A DNA stretch of 64,000 bases from Micromonospora sp. WMMA1363 (GCF_030345795.1 NZ_JAUALB010000001.1:3278001-3342000), one strand, 5' to 3'; positions 15,611 to 23,614 are shown, counted from the stretch's first letter. Notes: generated from the sequence alone by a model not told the origin. A program made the numbers and translations.

Positions 15611-16203
15611 TGGTCGCCCTGGGCGCACTGATCTATCGGGAGCAGTGCTCCCGCAGCCCCTACTCCCCGTGCCTGCGATGCAAGGGCAGCGGGCACCACC
15701 GCACCCGCCGCACCCGCCCGTGCCGCCCCTGCCGAGGCCGAGGCGTCCGCATGCGGTGGGGACGCGCAGTCATGAACGCCTACCGCCGCGCCACCCACAC
15801 CGCCCCCACCGCGCCGCCCGCCCGGCCCGCCCGTTCACCCCGAACACCTACGCCGACGCCCTACGCCAGTCCGCCGACGACACCGACCGGCGGTGACCCC
15901 ATGACCCACCACCACCGCAACCCCGAGCAGCACACCGACTGGTGCGCCGGAGGCCACCGCTGTGGCCTCGGCGAGCACCGCTCCGACGAAATCGTGGTCG
16001 ACCTGCCCGGCCGCGCCCGCGCCGTCATCCTGCGCGTGCGCACCACCACCGGCCGCGAACACGCCGAGATCCGCGTCCGCGTCGCCCTCGCCCCGACCGA
16101 GGTGGCCGCCCGCCGCCAGTTGGTCGGCCTGCTCGGCGACCTACGACACACCGTCACCCGCGCCGCCATCACCGCCCGGCCCCGACCGAGGAGAACCCCG
16201 TGA
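15460..16203 (+). CDS. AICE membrane protein with zinc-knuckle, fused to a second small domain
   Basis: 247 residues from a GTG with CCCCGGAGG upstream. Residues 8-65 hold two or three hydrophobic segments (AMLILLAALFWL, LAMVALGALIY). A DnaJ-like cysteine cluster follows (CLRCKGSG, then CRPCRGRG). After a Pro/Thr-rich linker, a separate domain begins near the in-frame ATG at 15901 (MTHHHRNPEQHTDWC), ending ARRQLVGLLGDLRHTVTRA. It may be two genes in one frame, since both starts are usable. The C-terminal 31-residue segment is duplicated at 16463-16560. Confidence 0.6.
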   Translation: MKTPTRNPLWAMLILLAALFWLTARTTPGLTLITLGSLAGWLGRPWWGLAMVALGALIYREQCSRSPYSPCLRCKGSGHHRTRRTRPCRPCRGRGVRMRWGRAVMNAYRRATHTAPTAPPARPARSPRTPTPTPYASPPTTPTGGDPMTHHHRNPEQHTDWCAGGHRCGLGEHRSDEIVVDLPGRARAVILRVRTTTGREHAEIRVRVALAPTEVAARRQLVGLLGDLRHTVTRAAITARPRPRRTP

Positions 16204-16463
16204 GCAACCTGCCCCGTCGTACCCTGCGCCGCCCGGATAGCCAGCGGCAGCGGGTCGACCTCCTGGCCAAACGGTTGTTGGACATCGACGCCGCCCGCCG
16301 CCGCGCCGAAACCACCGGCGACCAGCGGCTACGCGACTCGCTGCTGACCATGGCCCGCGACCTCATCAGCCAAGCCGAACCCCACGACCTGCGCTCCCTG
16401 GTCACCCGCTGGTACCTCGACCTCGGCACGGTCGCCGCCGCGCGAGCGACCAAGGACACATGA
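16200..16463 (+). CDS. Small hypothetical AICE protein (87 aa)
   Basis: The GTG overlaps the preceding stop (GTGA) and the TGA overlaps the next ATG. Helical and charged (QRVDLLAKRLLDIDAARRR, LISQAEPHDLRSLVTRWYLD). No family recognised. Confidence 0.6.
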   Translation: MSNLPRRTLRRPDSQRQRVDLLAKRLLDIDAARRRAETTGDQRLRDSLLTMARDLISQAEPHDLRSLVTRWYLDLGTVAAARATKDT

Positions 16464-16561
16464 CCGCCCGCCGCCAGTTGGTCGGGCTGCCCGGCGACCT
16501 ACGCCAGGCCGTCACCCGCGCCGCCATCGCCGCCCGGCCCCGACCGGGGAGGGCCGCCTGA
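16460..16561 (+). CDS. Tiny AICE ORF (33 aa), duplicate of an upstream C-terminus
   Basis: Encodes MTARRQLVGLPGDLRQAVTR and a short tail, almost the same as the last 31 residues encoded before 16203. The ATG and stop both overlap neighbours. It is probably a by-product of a segmental duplication, kept because it does not break the operon. It may not make a functional protein. Confidence 0.4.
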   Translation: MTARRQLVGLPGDLRQAVTRAAIAARPRPGRAA

Positions 16562-16827
16562 TGCCCGGGGTGAACGGCCTTGAGGTGTGGCTCACCGGCA
16601 CCCGAGCCGAGCTGGACGCCGCCACCGACGCACTGACCGCCGCCGGGCACCTCGTCCAACGCGGCACCCGCCACGCCCTGACCGGCACCGACGCCGGCCG
16701 CTACCGCCTCTACCTGCGACTGTCGGTCGCCGCCGCCGAGCAGCCCCGGACGGTCACCGACACCACCACCGCCGGGGGCGCGCTGATCGACCTCGCCGCC
16801 GTCCGCGCCCACCGCCGACCCGCCTGA
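16561..16827 (+). CDS. Small hypothetical AICE protein (88 aa)
   Basis: The ATG overlaps the previous stop. An alternating beta/alpha pattern (GLEVWLTGTRAELDAATDAL, YRLYLRLSV) suggests a compact single domain. It is followed 15 bases later by the prim-pol gene with an AGGAGA site between. No family recognised. Confidence 0.6.
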   Translation: MPGVNGLEVWLTGTRAELDAATDALTAAGHLVQRGTRHALTGTDAGRYRLYLRLSVAAAEQPRTVTDTTTAGGALIDLAAVRAHRRPA

Positions 16828-16842
16828 ACAGGAGACGAACCC

Positions 16843-17736
16843 GTGTCCGACCTGCTCACGATGGCTCTCGCCCACGCCACCCGAGGCTGGCATGTCTTCC
16901 CGCTGCGCCCCGACGACAAGCGACCAGCGTTCCCCGACCACACCACCGACGACTGCACCGAACGCGACCCGCGCTGCCGCACCGGACACGTCGGCTGGGA
17001 GGCCCGCGCCACCTGCGATCCCGACCGCATCCGGCGGGCGTGGACCGCCCGCCCCTACGGCATCGGCCTCGCGTGCGGGCCGTCCCGCCTCGTGGTGATC
17101 GACCTCGACCGGCCGAAGGACGACACCACCGGCCCGACCGGACTGGACACCCTCACCGGCCTCGCCCGGCAGCACGGGGCCGGCATCGAACCGACCTACA
17201 CCGTGACCACCGGGCGGGGCGGCACCCACCTCTACTACCAGCACCCCGAGGCCGGCCCGGCGTTACGCAACACCGCCGGCAGCATCGGCCCGATGGTCGA
17301 CACCCGCGCCCACGGCGGATACGTCGTCGCCGCCGGCTCCACCGTCGCCGGACGGCCCTACACGATCGACCTGGACACCGACCCCGCGCCGCTACCCGCC
17401 TGGCTGGCCGGGCTGCTGACCCCGGCGCCGCTGCCGCCGCAACGGCCGGTGGTAGTGGCGCTGCCGGGTGGGCGGGGACGGGCGTTCGTGCGGGCCGCTG
17501 TCGAGCGGGAGTGCGCGAGGGTCACCACCGCCCCGGACCACCACAACGACGCCCTGTATGTGGCGTCGGTGGCGCTCGGTCAGCTTGTCGCGGGCGGTTC
17601 GCTGTCCGCCGATGAGGCGTCTACCGCGCTGGAACACGCGGGGGATTCCGTCGGGCTGCGGCACCGGGCGGTGCTGGCCACCATCGCGTCAGGGTTCCGG
17701 GCAGGTGCCCGCCGGCCCCGGACGGTAGCCGCGTGA
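16843..17736 (+). CDS. Bifunctional primase/polymerase (prim-pol) replication protein
   Basis: 297 residues. The fold signature is present: ALAHATRGWHVFPLRPDDKR, GIGLACGPSRLVVIDLDRP with the acidic DLD pair, TTGRGGTHLYY, and the GGYVVAAGS motif. Prim-pol proteins make primers and extend them. In RepPP-type AICEs this protein, with a DUF3987 partner, replaces the RepSA rolling-circle protein. Here the partner gene at 19741 is displaced by a 2-kb cargo insertion. The C-terminal about 90 residues are helical and of unknown role. Confidence 0.85.
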   Translation: MSDLLTMALAHATRGWHVFPLRPDDKRPAFPDHTTDDCTERDPRCRTGHVGWEARATCDPDRIRRAWTARPYGIGLACGPSRLVVIDLDRPKDDTTGPTGLDTLTGLARQHGAGIEPTYTVTTGRGGTHLYYQHPEAGPALRNTAGSIGPMVDTRAHGGYVVAAGSTVAGRPYTIDLDTDPAPLPAWLAGLLTPAPLPPQRPVVVALPGGRGRAFVRAAVERECARVTTAPDHHNDALYVASVALGQLVAGGSLSADEASTALEHAGDSVGLRHRAVLATIASGFRAGARRPRTVAA

Positions 17737-17744
17737 ACGCCGCT

Positions 17745-18890
17745 CTACGGTTCCGCACGTGGCACGCGGTAGCTGTACTCCCGCGGCACCAGGTCTGCGG
17801 CGTCGATCAGCCAGGGCGTCGTGAACTGCGGCCGACCGGCAGTGCACACCACCGGATCGCCCGGCTGTACCTGGATTTCCGACACCACGTACAGGCCGTG
17901 GGCGGCTGCGCATTCCTTCTGATCCTGGTTGTGACGAACCTCGTTCGGGGTCAACGTCACCTCCTCGCCGCGGGTCTGCGTCCCCTTCACCTCGACGTGC
18001 AGCGCCGCGCCGTCTGGACGCGTGCACTCCAGGTCGTATCCGCGGTTGAGGTGGCCGACTCGTTCTACCTTCCAGCCGTCCTGTTCGAGCTCGTGGATTG
18101 CACAGTCCTCCGCGTACACCTCGATCGCGCGGCGGGTTGCGGAGTCGAGTTGCCGGCCCTGCGATCGCCGGACGCTGTTCCTGGCCGCGCGCCTAGCGAC
18201 CGACTCTCGGGGGCGGTTCGCTTCGTTCACCGCCGCGGCGGGGCGAATGACCGGGGCCTGATACAGCTGGGCAAGCAGGGGCAGCATCGAGGCGAGATCG
18301 CCGTACAGGTGTTCATTGCCGGGTACTGCGCCGGACACGTACTCGTAGGCAATGATGTTGCCGGCCTCGTAGTTGCGGATACGTTGCCTGCTCTCGGTGC
18401 CCACGGTCGACATGCTGGCCCACGCCAGATCGATCGAGAGGCGGCCCAATGTCGCGGGCAGCGTCGCCGCGAAATCAGTGATTGCCGCCCGTGCCTCGGT
18501 CGCCCGGGTGGTGAGGACGGAACGGTTGTTGATCGGCCGCATGGCGCCGGAGCGGAACTCGCTGGTGCCCTGATTCAGGGACAGGTACACCCGCGATCCG
18601 TCGGCGGCGAACAGGTACACGAGGTAGTAGCCGCTCGTTGCGGCTGGCGAGTGAACTGGCGAATAGAGCCGGACCCAGGGCACCGGGCTGTAGTTCGACT
18701 GTCGGCCGCCTGCCTTGACGCGCACATCGAAACGGAGCTGCTCAATCGGGTTGATCTCTCCGACGGCGGCAGCGAGATCGGCTACGCAATCGCGCAGCAG
18801 GTTATCGCGCGACGTCATGGCCGGCGTCTGGTCCTTCGAGTACTCGCCGGCCAGGTCGAGAACGCGTTGCAGGTTCGTACCCAGGTCCAC
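17745..18890 (-). CDS. MrcB-N / DUF3883 endonuclease-like protein
   Basis: 381 residues from a GTG with AGGGGA five bases upstream. The N-terminal about 190 residues match the MrcB N-terminal DNA-recognition type (LQRVLDLAGEYSKDQ, VRLYSPVHSPAATSGYYLVYLF, YEAGNIIAYEY). The C-terminal about 130 residues are a DUF3883 nuclease with a PD-(D/E)XK-like core, YDLEC then HVEVKGT (E and K near residues 300-302). The gene is divergent from a C5 methyltransferase 150 bases away, the arrangement of a two-gene restriction-modification system. It is convergent with prim-pol, nine bases apart, on the strand opposite to the operon, which marks it as cargo. Confidence 0.8.
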   Translation of the reverse strand: MDLGTNLQRVLDLAGEYSKDQTPAMTSRDNLLRDCVADLAAAVGEINPIEQLRFDVRVKAGGRQSNYSPVPWVRLYSPVHSPAATSGYYLVYLFAADGSRVYLSLNQGTSEFRSGAMRPINNRSVLTTRATEARAAITDFAATLPATLGRLSIDLAWASMSTVGTESRQRIRNYEAGNIIAYEYVSGAVPGNEHLYGDLASMLPLLAQLYQAPVIRPAAAVNEANRPRESVARRAARNSVRRSQGRQLDSATRRAIEVYAEDCAIHELEQDGWKVERVGHLNRGYDLECTRPDGAALHVEVKGTQTRGEEVTLTPNEVRHNQDQKECAAAHGLYVVSEIQVQPGDPVVCTAGRPQFTTPWLIDAADLVPREYSYRVPRAEP

Positions 18891-19039
18891 AGCAGTCCCC
18901 TACCCCGTGATCACGGCCGTTCCGCCGCAACGGTTCTAGCACCTGAACCGCAGTACGCGCGATACCCCATCCCACGTAGGCGGATGGGCGGCGACGCGCC
19001 TCGGGCGTCTCTCCGCATCTCCAGCGGAGCGGCGTGCAG

Positions 19040-19736
19040 ATGAACGTACTCGACCTCTTCGCGGGGATCGGTGGCCTGTCGCTCGGGTTGCAGCGTGCCG
19101 GGATGCGCATCGTCGGACACGTCGAGATCAACCCGTTCTGCCGCGCCGTCCTACACAAGCACTGGCCGGAGGTGCCTTCCCATGACGACGTACGCACTGC
19201 CACCGCCTGGTGGCGCTCGGAGCCGCGACCGCACGTTGACGTCGTTGCCGGCGGCTACCCCTGCCAACCCGACTCGGTTGCCGGACCCCGACTCGGCAGT
19301 AACGACTCCCGATGGCTCTGGCCCGAGATGGCCGCGGTCATCGCCGACCTACAAACCTACCTGGGTCATCGGCGAGAACGTCCTCGGCCACCGAACCCGC
19401 GGACTGCCGACCGTCGTGGCTGACCTTCAACGACTCGGATACACGCCGCACGCCGGCGTTGTCCGAGCTTGCGAGATGGGCGCGCCACACCCACGGCCCC
19501 GAGTGTTCGTCCTGGCCCACACCAACAGCGCGGGACGGCCCACGCGGTGCCGGCTGGAACCAGCCGGGCCGACCCCTGTCCGAACGCGTCGGTGGCCCAC
19601 TGAACCCGACGTGGGTCGAGTGGCTCATGGGCTTCCCGACCGGGTGGACCGAGTTACCGCCCTCGGCAACGCCGTCGTCCCCGCCGTCGCCGAACACATC
19701 GGCCACATCATCCTCGATCACTACGAAAGCAGGTGA
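19040..19736 (+). pseudogene. DNA cytosine-5 methyltransferase, frameshifted
   Basis: The first frame gives motif I LDLFAGIGGLSLGLQRAG and motif IV GGYPCQP (followed by DS instead of the usual FS). At the AAA of 19353-19355 one extra A breaks it. The next frame gives motif VI WVIGENVLGH, motif VIII RPRVFVLAHT, and motif X VTALGNAVVPAVAEHIG. The recognition region is short. The expected intact product is about 231 residues. Slippage at the A-run, a sequencing error or true inactivation are all possible. It would protect DNA from the divergent nuclease. It ends five bases before the DUF3987 gene. Confidence 0.75.
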
Positions 19737-19740
19737 CGAC

Positions 19741-21336
19741 ATGACACCCGCACCACGGCTGCACCTAGTCACCGACCCGCCGACACCCGCCGATGGGCAG
19801 CCCGCGGCTGGCTCACTGTGGGATGTTCCAGTGCCCGTGACCGGGCCGAGCACCGCACCGCCGCCGTTCCCGGTCGACGTGTTCCCCCGCTGGCTCGGCG
19901 ACATGGTGACCGGCGTCGCCCGGTTCACCCAGACCGATCCGGCCATGGCCGGCACCCTCGCCGTGGCGGTGCTGTCCGCGTGCGCGGGCGGCCGGTTGGA
20001 GGTGGAGCCGGTGGCCGGGTGGCGCGAGCCGGTCAACGTGTTCGCCGCCGTCATCGCCGGCCCCGGCGAGCGCAAGTCACCCGTTCACCGGGCCATGACC
20101 GCGCCGCTGTTCGCCGCGCAATCGACGCTGTCCGAGGCGATGCGGCCGAAGATTGCCGAGGCCGCCGCGCTGCGCGACATCGCCGACCGGCAAGCCGAAC
20201 AGACCAAGGCCCAAGCAGCCAAGGTCAGCGACAAGCGCGACGAGGCCGCCGCCGAGGCCGTGGCCGCCGCCATCGCCGCCGAGGCCATCACCGTTCCCGG
20301 CCTGCCCCGGCTGATCGTGGACGACGCCACCCCCGAGGCCCTGATAGGGCTGATGGCCGCCAACGGCGGACGCATGGCGATCATCTCGGATGAGGGCGGC
20401 ATCTTCGACACCCTCGCCGGCCGCTACTCCGGTGCTCCCAACCTGGATCCCTACCTGAAAGGCCACGCGGGGCAGCCGATGAGCAACGAACGGCAGACCC
20501 GCGAGGGTGCCTCGGTCGACAAGCCCGCGCTGACCGTCTGCGTGATGGCCCAACCGACCGTGCTGCGCAAGTTCGGCGGTAACGCCGACCTCGCCGGACG
20601 CGGCCTACCGGCCCGGTTCCTGTTCGCGCTCCCGCGCTCCCTCGCCGGCTACCGGGCCGTGGACACGCCACCGGTCGCCGAGCCGGTCACCGCCGGCTAC
20701 CGACGTCGTGTGCACGACCTGGCCAAGACCCTCGCCGACTGGGAAGATCCCGCCGTCGTCGTCCTCACCGAGGAAGCCGGCCAGGTCCGGCGGGCCGCCG
20801 CCGAACAGGTCGAAGCCGAGCTACGCCCCGGCGGCAGCCTCTACGACATGCGCGAATGGGGCAACAAACTCTCCGGCGCGACGCTGCGCCTGGCCGGGCT
20901 GCTGCACGTCGCCCACCACCCCGCCGACGCCTGGCAACAACCCATCGGCGCCGACCGCATGACCGACGCCGTACGCCTCGCCGAGTTCTTCGCCGCCCAC
21001 TACCGGGCCGCACTCACCACCATCGGCACCGACACCGCGATCGAGAACACCCGCTACGTGCTCGGCGTGCTCACCACCAAGGCCATGACCACCTTCACCC
21101 GCCGGGAACTGCACCGCCGCGTCATCCGCCGCCTACCAAAGTCCGATGAGGTGTCGGCCGTGCTGGCCGAGCTGGCTGCCCTCGGGTGGGTCCGCAACGG
21201 ACCCGACGGCCGGTACGAACTGCACCCCCGCGCCGCCGCGGAGGACCCCGAAAGCGTTGACGCGTTGACACCGCCCCCGGATGGCGACGTTTCCGCAGGT
21301 CACGACGCCAGCGAGGGTGTCAACGGGCCGCGTTGA
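19741..21336 (+). CDS. DUF3987-family replication-associated protein
   Basis: 531 residues from the ATG at 19741. DUF3987 (YfjI-like) features: a P-loop-like AGPGERKSPVHRAM near residue 105, a coiled-coil Ala/Glu stretch at about 135-185, LIVDDATPEALIGLM, and GGRMAIISDEGGIFD, a Walker-B-like acidic site. Its C-terminus looks like a winged helix (FTRRELHRRVIRRLPKSDEV). It is thought to act as the helicase/ATPase partner of prim-pol in element replication. The last codons overlap the first copies of the iteron array. The gene is separated from prim-pol by the restriction-modification-like insertion. Confidence 0.8.
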   Translation: MTPAPRLHLVTDPPTPADGQPAAGSLWDVPVPVTGPSTAPPPFPVDVFPRWLGDMVTGVARFTQTDPAMAGTLAVAVLSACAGGRLEVEPVAGWREPVNVFAAVIAGPGERKSPVHRAMTAPLFAAQSTLSEAMRPKIAEAAALRDIADRQAEQTKAQAAKVSDKRDEAAAEAVAAAIAAEAITVPGLPRLIVDDATPEALIGLMAANGGRMAIISDEGGIFDTLAGRYSGAPNLDPYLKGHAGQPMSNERQTREGASVDKPALTVCVMAQPTVLRKFGGNADLAGRGLPARFLFALPRSLAGYRAVDTPPVAEPVTAGYRRRVHDLAKTLADWEDPAVVVLTEEAGQVRRAAAEQVEAELRPGGSLYDMREWGNKLSGATLRLAGLLHVAHHPADAWQQPIGADRMTDAVRLAEFFAAHYRAALTTIGTDTAIENTRYVLGVLTTKAMTTFTRRELHRRVIRRLPKSDEVSAVLAELAALGWVRNGPDGRYELHPRAAAEDPESVDALTPPPDGDVSAGHDASEGVNGPR

Positions 21337-21471
21337 CACCCGTTGACAGGCGTTGACACCCCGCCCGCTGTCAACGGGTGTCAACGCCTGTCAACGCCCA
21401 CCGTTGACACCCCCACACCGGCTCTCATCTGCGGAAACGCCCGCACGTCGGCCGATTGTCAACGTGTCAAC
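21254..21471. repeat. Iteron array: 12 GTTGACA/TGTCAAC heptamers
   Basis: Forward copies start at 21255 (variant GTTGACG), 21264, 21332, 21342, 21352 and 21403. Reverse copies start at 21318, 21369, 21379, 21389, 21457 and 21465. Two trios have exact 10-base spacing and face each other (21332-21358 and 21369-21395), giving a large dyad. The spacing of about one helical turn fits cooperative binding. It sits between the replication genes and xis/int, so it is a candidate replication origin or operator. Confidence 0.8.
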
Positions 21472-21693
21472 GCTTCCGGCACCCTCGCCGCCACACTCCG
21501 GCCCGTCGGCCGCCCGTCGATCCTCGGAAAAGGCCCGCTGAGAGCCACACAGACGCATCGACCCTATGCCTTTACACCAACCCTGCCCGGATCTTGCGTC
21601 TCCGTGACTCTCAGCGGGCCGCTCTACGCCGTTCTGCGGCGATGTCTCCCCATCCCTCCACAAGTGACCCTCGCCGACCGGAAGGCCCTCACC
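21472..21693. other. Region between iterons and small pre-xis ORF
   Basis: The region is noticeably less GC-rich than its neighbours (for example ACGCATCGACCCTATGCCTTTACACC). It contains the direct repeat GTCTCCGTGACTCTCAGCGGG versus GCTGAGAGCCAC as a near inverted pair (CCGCTGAGAG at 21536, CTCTCAGCGG at 21610). No gene is recognised. It probably forms part of the origin or the xis-int promoter region. Confidence 0.4.
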
Positions 21694-21861
21694 GTGCGAA
21701 TCAGGCTGCACGGCACACCCGCTGAAACAGCCGCAGCGCTGGCCGCCCTCGCCCATGTGCTGCACATCCGCTCCGTCTCCCGGCCCTACCCCGACCGCCG
21801 ATCCCCGCTGTTCCAGCGCATCTACCTCCACGCCACCCCGAGGGAGGACACCCGCCAATGA
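21694..21861 (+). CDS. Small pre-xis AICE protein (55 aa)
   Basis: GTG at 21694 with GGAAGG nine bases upstream; another GTG at 21664 is in frame. The product has a ferredoxin-like pattern (VRIRLHGTPAETAAALAALA, then SVSRPYPDRRSPLFQRIYLH). Similar small proteins precede Xis in related elements. The stop overlaps the xis start (ATGA). Confidence 0.6.
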   Translation: MRIRLHGTPAETAAALAALAHVLHIRSVSRPYPDRRSPLFQRIYLHATPREDTRQ

Positions 21862-22058
21862 CCATCCGCCGCACCCCCACCGGCAACCTGCTCACCCTCG
21901 CCGAGGTCCTGGACGAACTCCGCGTACCCCGGTCGACCTTCTTCCGCTGGAAGGCCACCGGCCGCGCCCCCAAAACCATCAAGTACCCCAACGGCAGCCT
22001 GTACGTCCGCCGCCGCGACCTGGACAACTGGATCGACGACCACGAAGAGGCAGCATGA
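21858..22058 (+). CDS. xis: Excisionase-like helix-turn-helix protein (Xis)
   Basis: 66 residues with the AlpA/MerR-like winged helix used by AICE Xis proteins: LLTLAEVLDELRVPRSTFFR, RWKATGRAP, and SLYVRRRDLDNWIDDH. It is ATGA-coupled both to the preceding ORF and to int. Xis bends attachment DNA to direct Int to excision rather than integration. Confidence 0.85.
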   Translation: MTIRRTPTGNLLTLAEVLDELRVPRSTFFRWKATGRAPKTIKYPNGSLYVRRRDLDNWIDDHEEAA

Positions 22059-23503
22059 GCAGCTACGACGTACGGGTGTGGAGCATCCTCCCGAACCGCA
22101 GCCAGAAAAAGCCCAGCTACTCCGTTCGCTGGTTCGTCGCGAAGAAGCCGTTCCGGAAGACCTACGCGACGCGGGCGCTCGCCGAAAGCTTCCGTGCCAA
22201 GCTGATCGTTGCGCAGCGGGAAGGCGTTGCGTTCGATGAGGTCAGCGGCCTGCCCGAGCCGATGGCGCGAGCGCTCAACACCCGATCGTGGTACGAGCAC
22301 GCCGCGGCCTACGTCGACATGAAGTGGCCCCGCGCGTCGGCCAAGCACCGCAAGGGCATCGCCGAGACGCTGGCCACCGTCACCCCGGCACTGCTCGCGA
22401 CCGACCGGGGCGTGCCCAGCGACAAGGCGCTACGGGCCGCGCTCTACGGGTGGGTCTTCAACAAGGCACGCCGAGACGCTGGGGAACCACCCGCCGACCT
22501 CGCCGCCACCGTGCGCTGGCTCACGGCCAACACCGTCGACCTGGCCGCGCTCGCCGACGCCGGGTTGGTGCGGAAGGCGCTCGACACGCTTGCCCTGCGA
22601 ATGGACGGTGCCGCCGCGTCGGCCAGCACGATCGCCCGCAAGCGGGCCGTCTTCTCCGGGGCGTTGAAGTACGCCGTTGAGCTGCGGCTACTCGACGCGC
22701 ACCCGATGTCTCTGGTGAGCTGGACCGCGCCGAAGACGGCCGATGAGGTCGACCGGGGGGCGGTGGTCAATCCCGATCAGGCGCGAGCGCTGCTCGCCGA
22801 GGTGGGGCGCTCCGTGCCCGAACTGGAAGCGTTCTTCGGATGCATGTACTACGCCGCTCTGCGCCCCGAAGAGGTGCTTCACCTGCGGGAAGACGAGTAC
22901 GAGCGGCCCGCTCGGCGTGGGGGGTGGGGCGTACTGCACCTCACCGGCTCGACGGTGGCCGTCGGCCGCGATTGGGGCGACGGAGACGACACCGCCGAAG
23001 ATCGAGAGTTGAAGCACCGCGCCAAGGCGGCCACGCGGGACGTTCCGGTGCCGCCGCCGCTCGTGCGGCTGCTCGACCACCACGTCAAGGAGTACCCGCC
23101 CGGATCGAACGGCAAGCTGTTCGTGACCCGGCGCGGCCCCGGTGGGCGATACGTGCCCACCGCCGGCCAGCCCATCCCGAACAACACCTACGGGAAGGCA
23201 TGGCGGGACGCACGGGCAAAGGTGCTCACGGCGGCTCAGCAGCGCTCGCCGCTGGCCCGCCGTCCCTACGACCTGCGCCACGCGGCCGTGTCGCTCTGGC
23301 TCAACGCCGGAGTACCGGCTACCCAGGTCGCCGAGTGGGCCGGGCACAGCGTGAACGTCCTCATGCGGGTCTACGCGAAGTGCGTCTACGGCCAGGAGGA
23401 AGCCGCCCGCCGCCGGATCGAGGCCGCGCTAGGAGGTGCGAAAACGCCGACGCGAATACGACGCGACCGGCGAGATCGAGCGGACCAGAGCAGGACTGAG
23501 TGA
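22055..23503 (+). CDS. int: Tyrosine integrase of the AICE
   Basis: 482 residues. A SAM-like core-binding domain lies in the middle third and a catalytic domain in the last 200 residues. Catalytic residues visible: R270 (YAALRPEEVL), R408 in PYDLRHAAVS with Tyr in place of the first His of HxxR, H431 in WAGHS, and nucleophile Y440 in RVYAKC. It lies 60 bases from the tRNA-Tyr it recombines. A strong terminator follows the stop. The C-terminal tail (IRRDRRDRADQSRTE) is preserved as a remnant at 7.28 kb. Confidence 0.92.
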   Translation: MSSYDVRVWSILPNRSQKKPSYSVRWFVAKKPFRKTYATRALAESFRAKLIVAQREGVAFDEVSGLPEPMARALNTRSWYEHAAAYVDMKWPRASAKHRKGIAETLATVTPALLATDRGVPSDKALRAALYGWVFNKARRDAGEPPADLAATVRWLTANTVDLAALADAGLVRKALDTLALRMDGAAASASTIARKRAVFSGALKYAVELRLLDAHPMSLVSWTAPKTADEVDRGAVVNPDQARALLAEVGRSVPELEAFFGCMYYAALRPEEVLHLREDEYERPARRGGWGVLHLTGSTVAVGRDWGDGDDTAEDRELKHRAKAATRDVPVPPPLVRLLDHHVKEYPPGSNGKLFVTRRGPGGRYVPTAGQPIPNNTYGKAWRDARAKVLTAAQQRSPLARRPYDLRHAAVSLWLNAGVPATQVAEWAGHSVNVLMRVYAKCVYGQEEAARRRIEAALGGAKTPTRIRRDRRDRADQSRTE

Positions 23504-23511
23504 GACTCACG

Positions 23512-23555
23512 AAAGAGGCCCCTGACCGGCGTTCGCGCTGGTCAGGGGCCTCTTT
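23512..23555. terminator. Bidirectional terminator between int and tRNA-Tyr
   Basis: AAAGAGGCCCCTGACC (23512-23527) pairs fully with GGTCAGGGGCCTCTTT (23540-23555), a 16-bp perfect stem flanked by A and T tracts. It serves the integrase (plus strand) and the tRNA (minus strand). Confidence 0.85.
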
Positions 23556-23562
23556 GTGCACC

Positions 23563-23614
23563 TGGTGGCGGGTAGAGGATTCGAACCTCTGTAGCTTTCG
23601 CGACGGATTTACAG
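23563..23614. other. attR: tRNA-Tyr 3' repeat
   Basis: Matches attL at 7374-7425 with one mismatch. Identity ends at the anticodon loop. The chromosome side keeps the tRNA 5' half and promoter. Confidence 0.8.

Larger units (their letters stand above)
7374..23614 (+). mobile_element. Actinomycete integrative and conjugative element (AICE), prim-pol type, in tRNA-Tyr
   Basis: The element is bounded by the tRNA-Tyr direct repeats. It carries the full AICE set: tyrosine integrase next to attR, Xis, prim-pol and DUF3987 replication proteins, an FtsK/TraB-like double-strand DNA translocase, a DUF2637 membrane protein, a NUDIX hydrolase and a GntR regulator. Most genes run left to right in tightly overlapping order. 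The cargo is a restriction-modification-like pair at 17.7-19.7 kb. There is no relaxase or type IV secretion gene, as expected for AICEs, which transfer double-stranded DNA. The excision and transfer genes look intact, so mobility is plausible. Confidence 0.9.

Noticed and set aside
21254..21471. CRISPR array
   Set aside because: The repeats are 7 bases in both orientations with spacing of about 10, not 25-35-base repeats with unique spacers; no cas genes.
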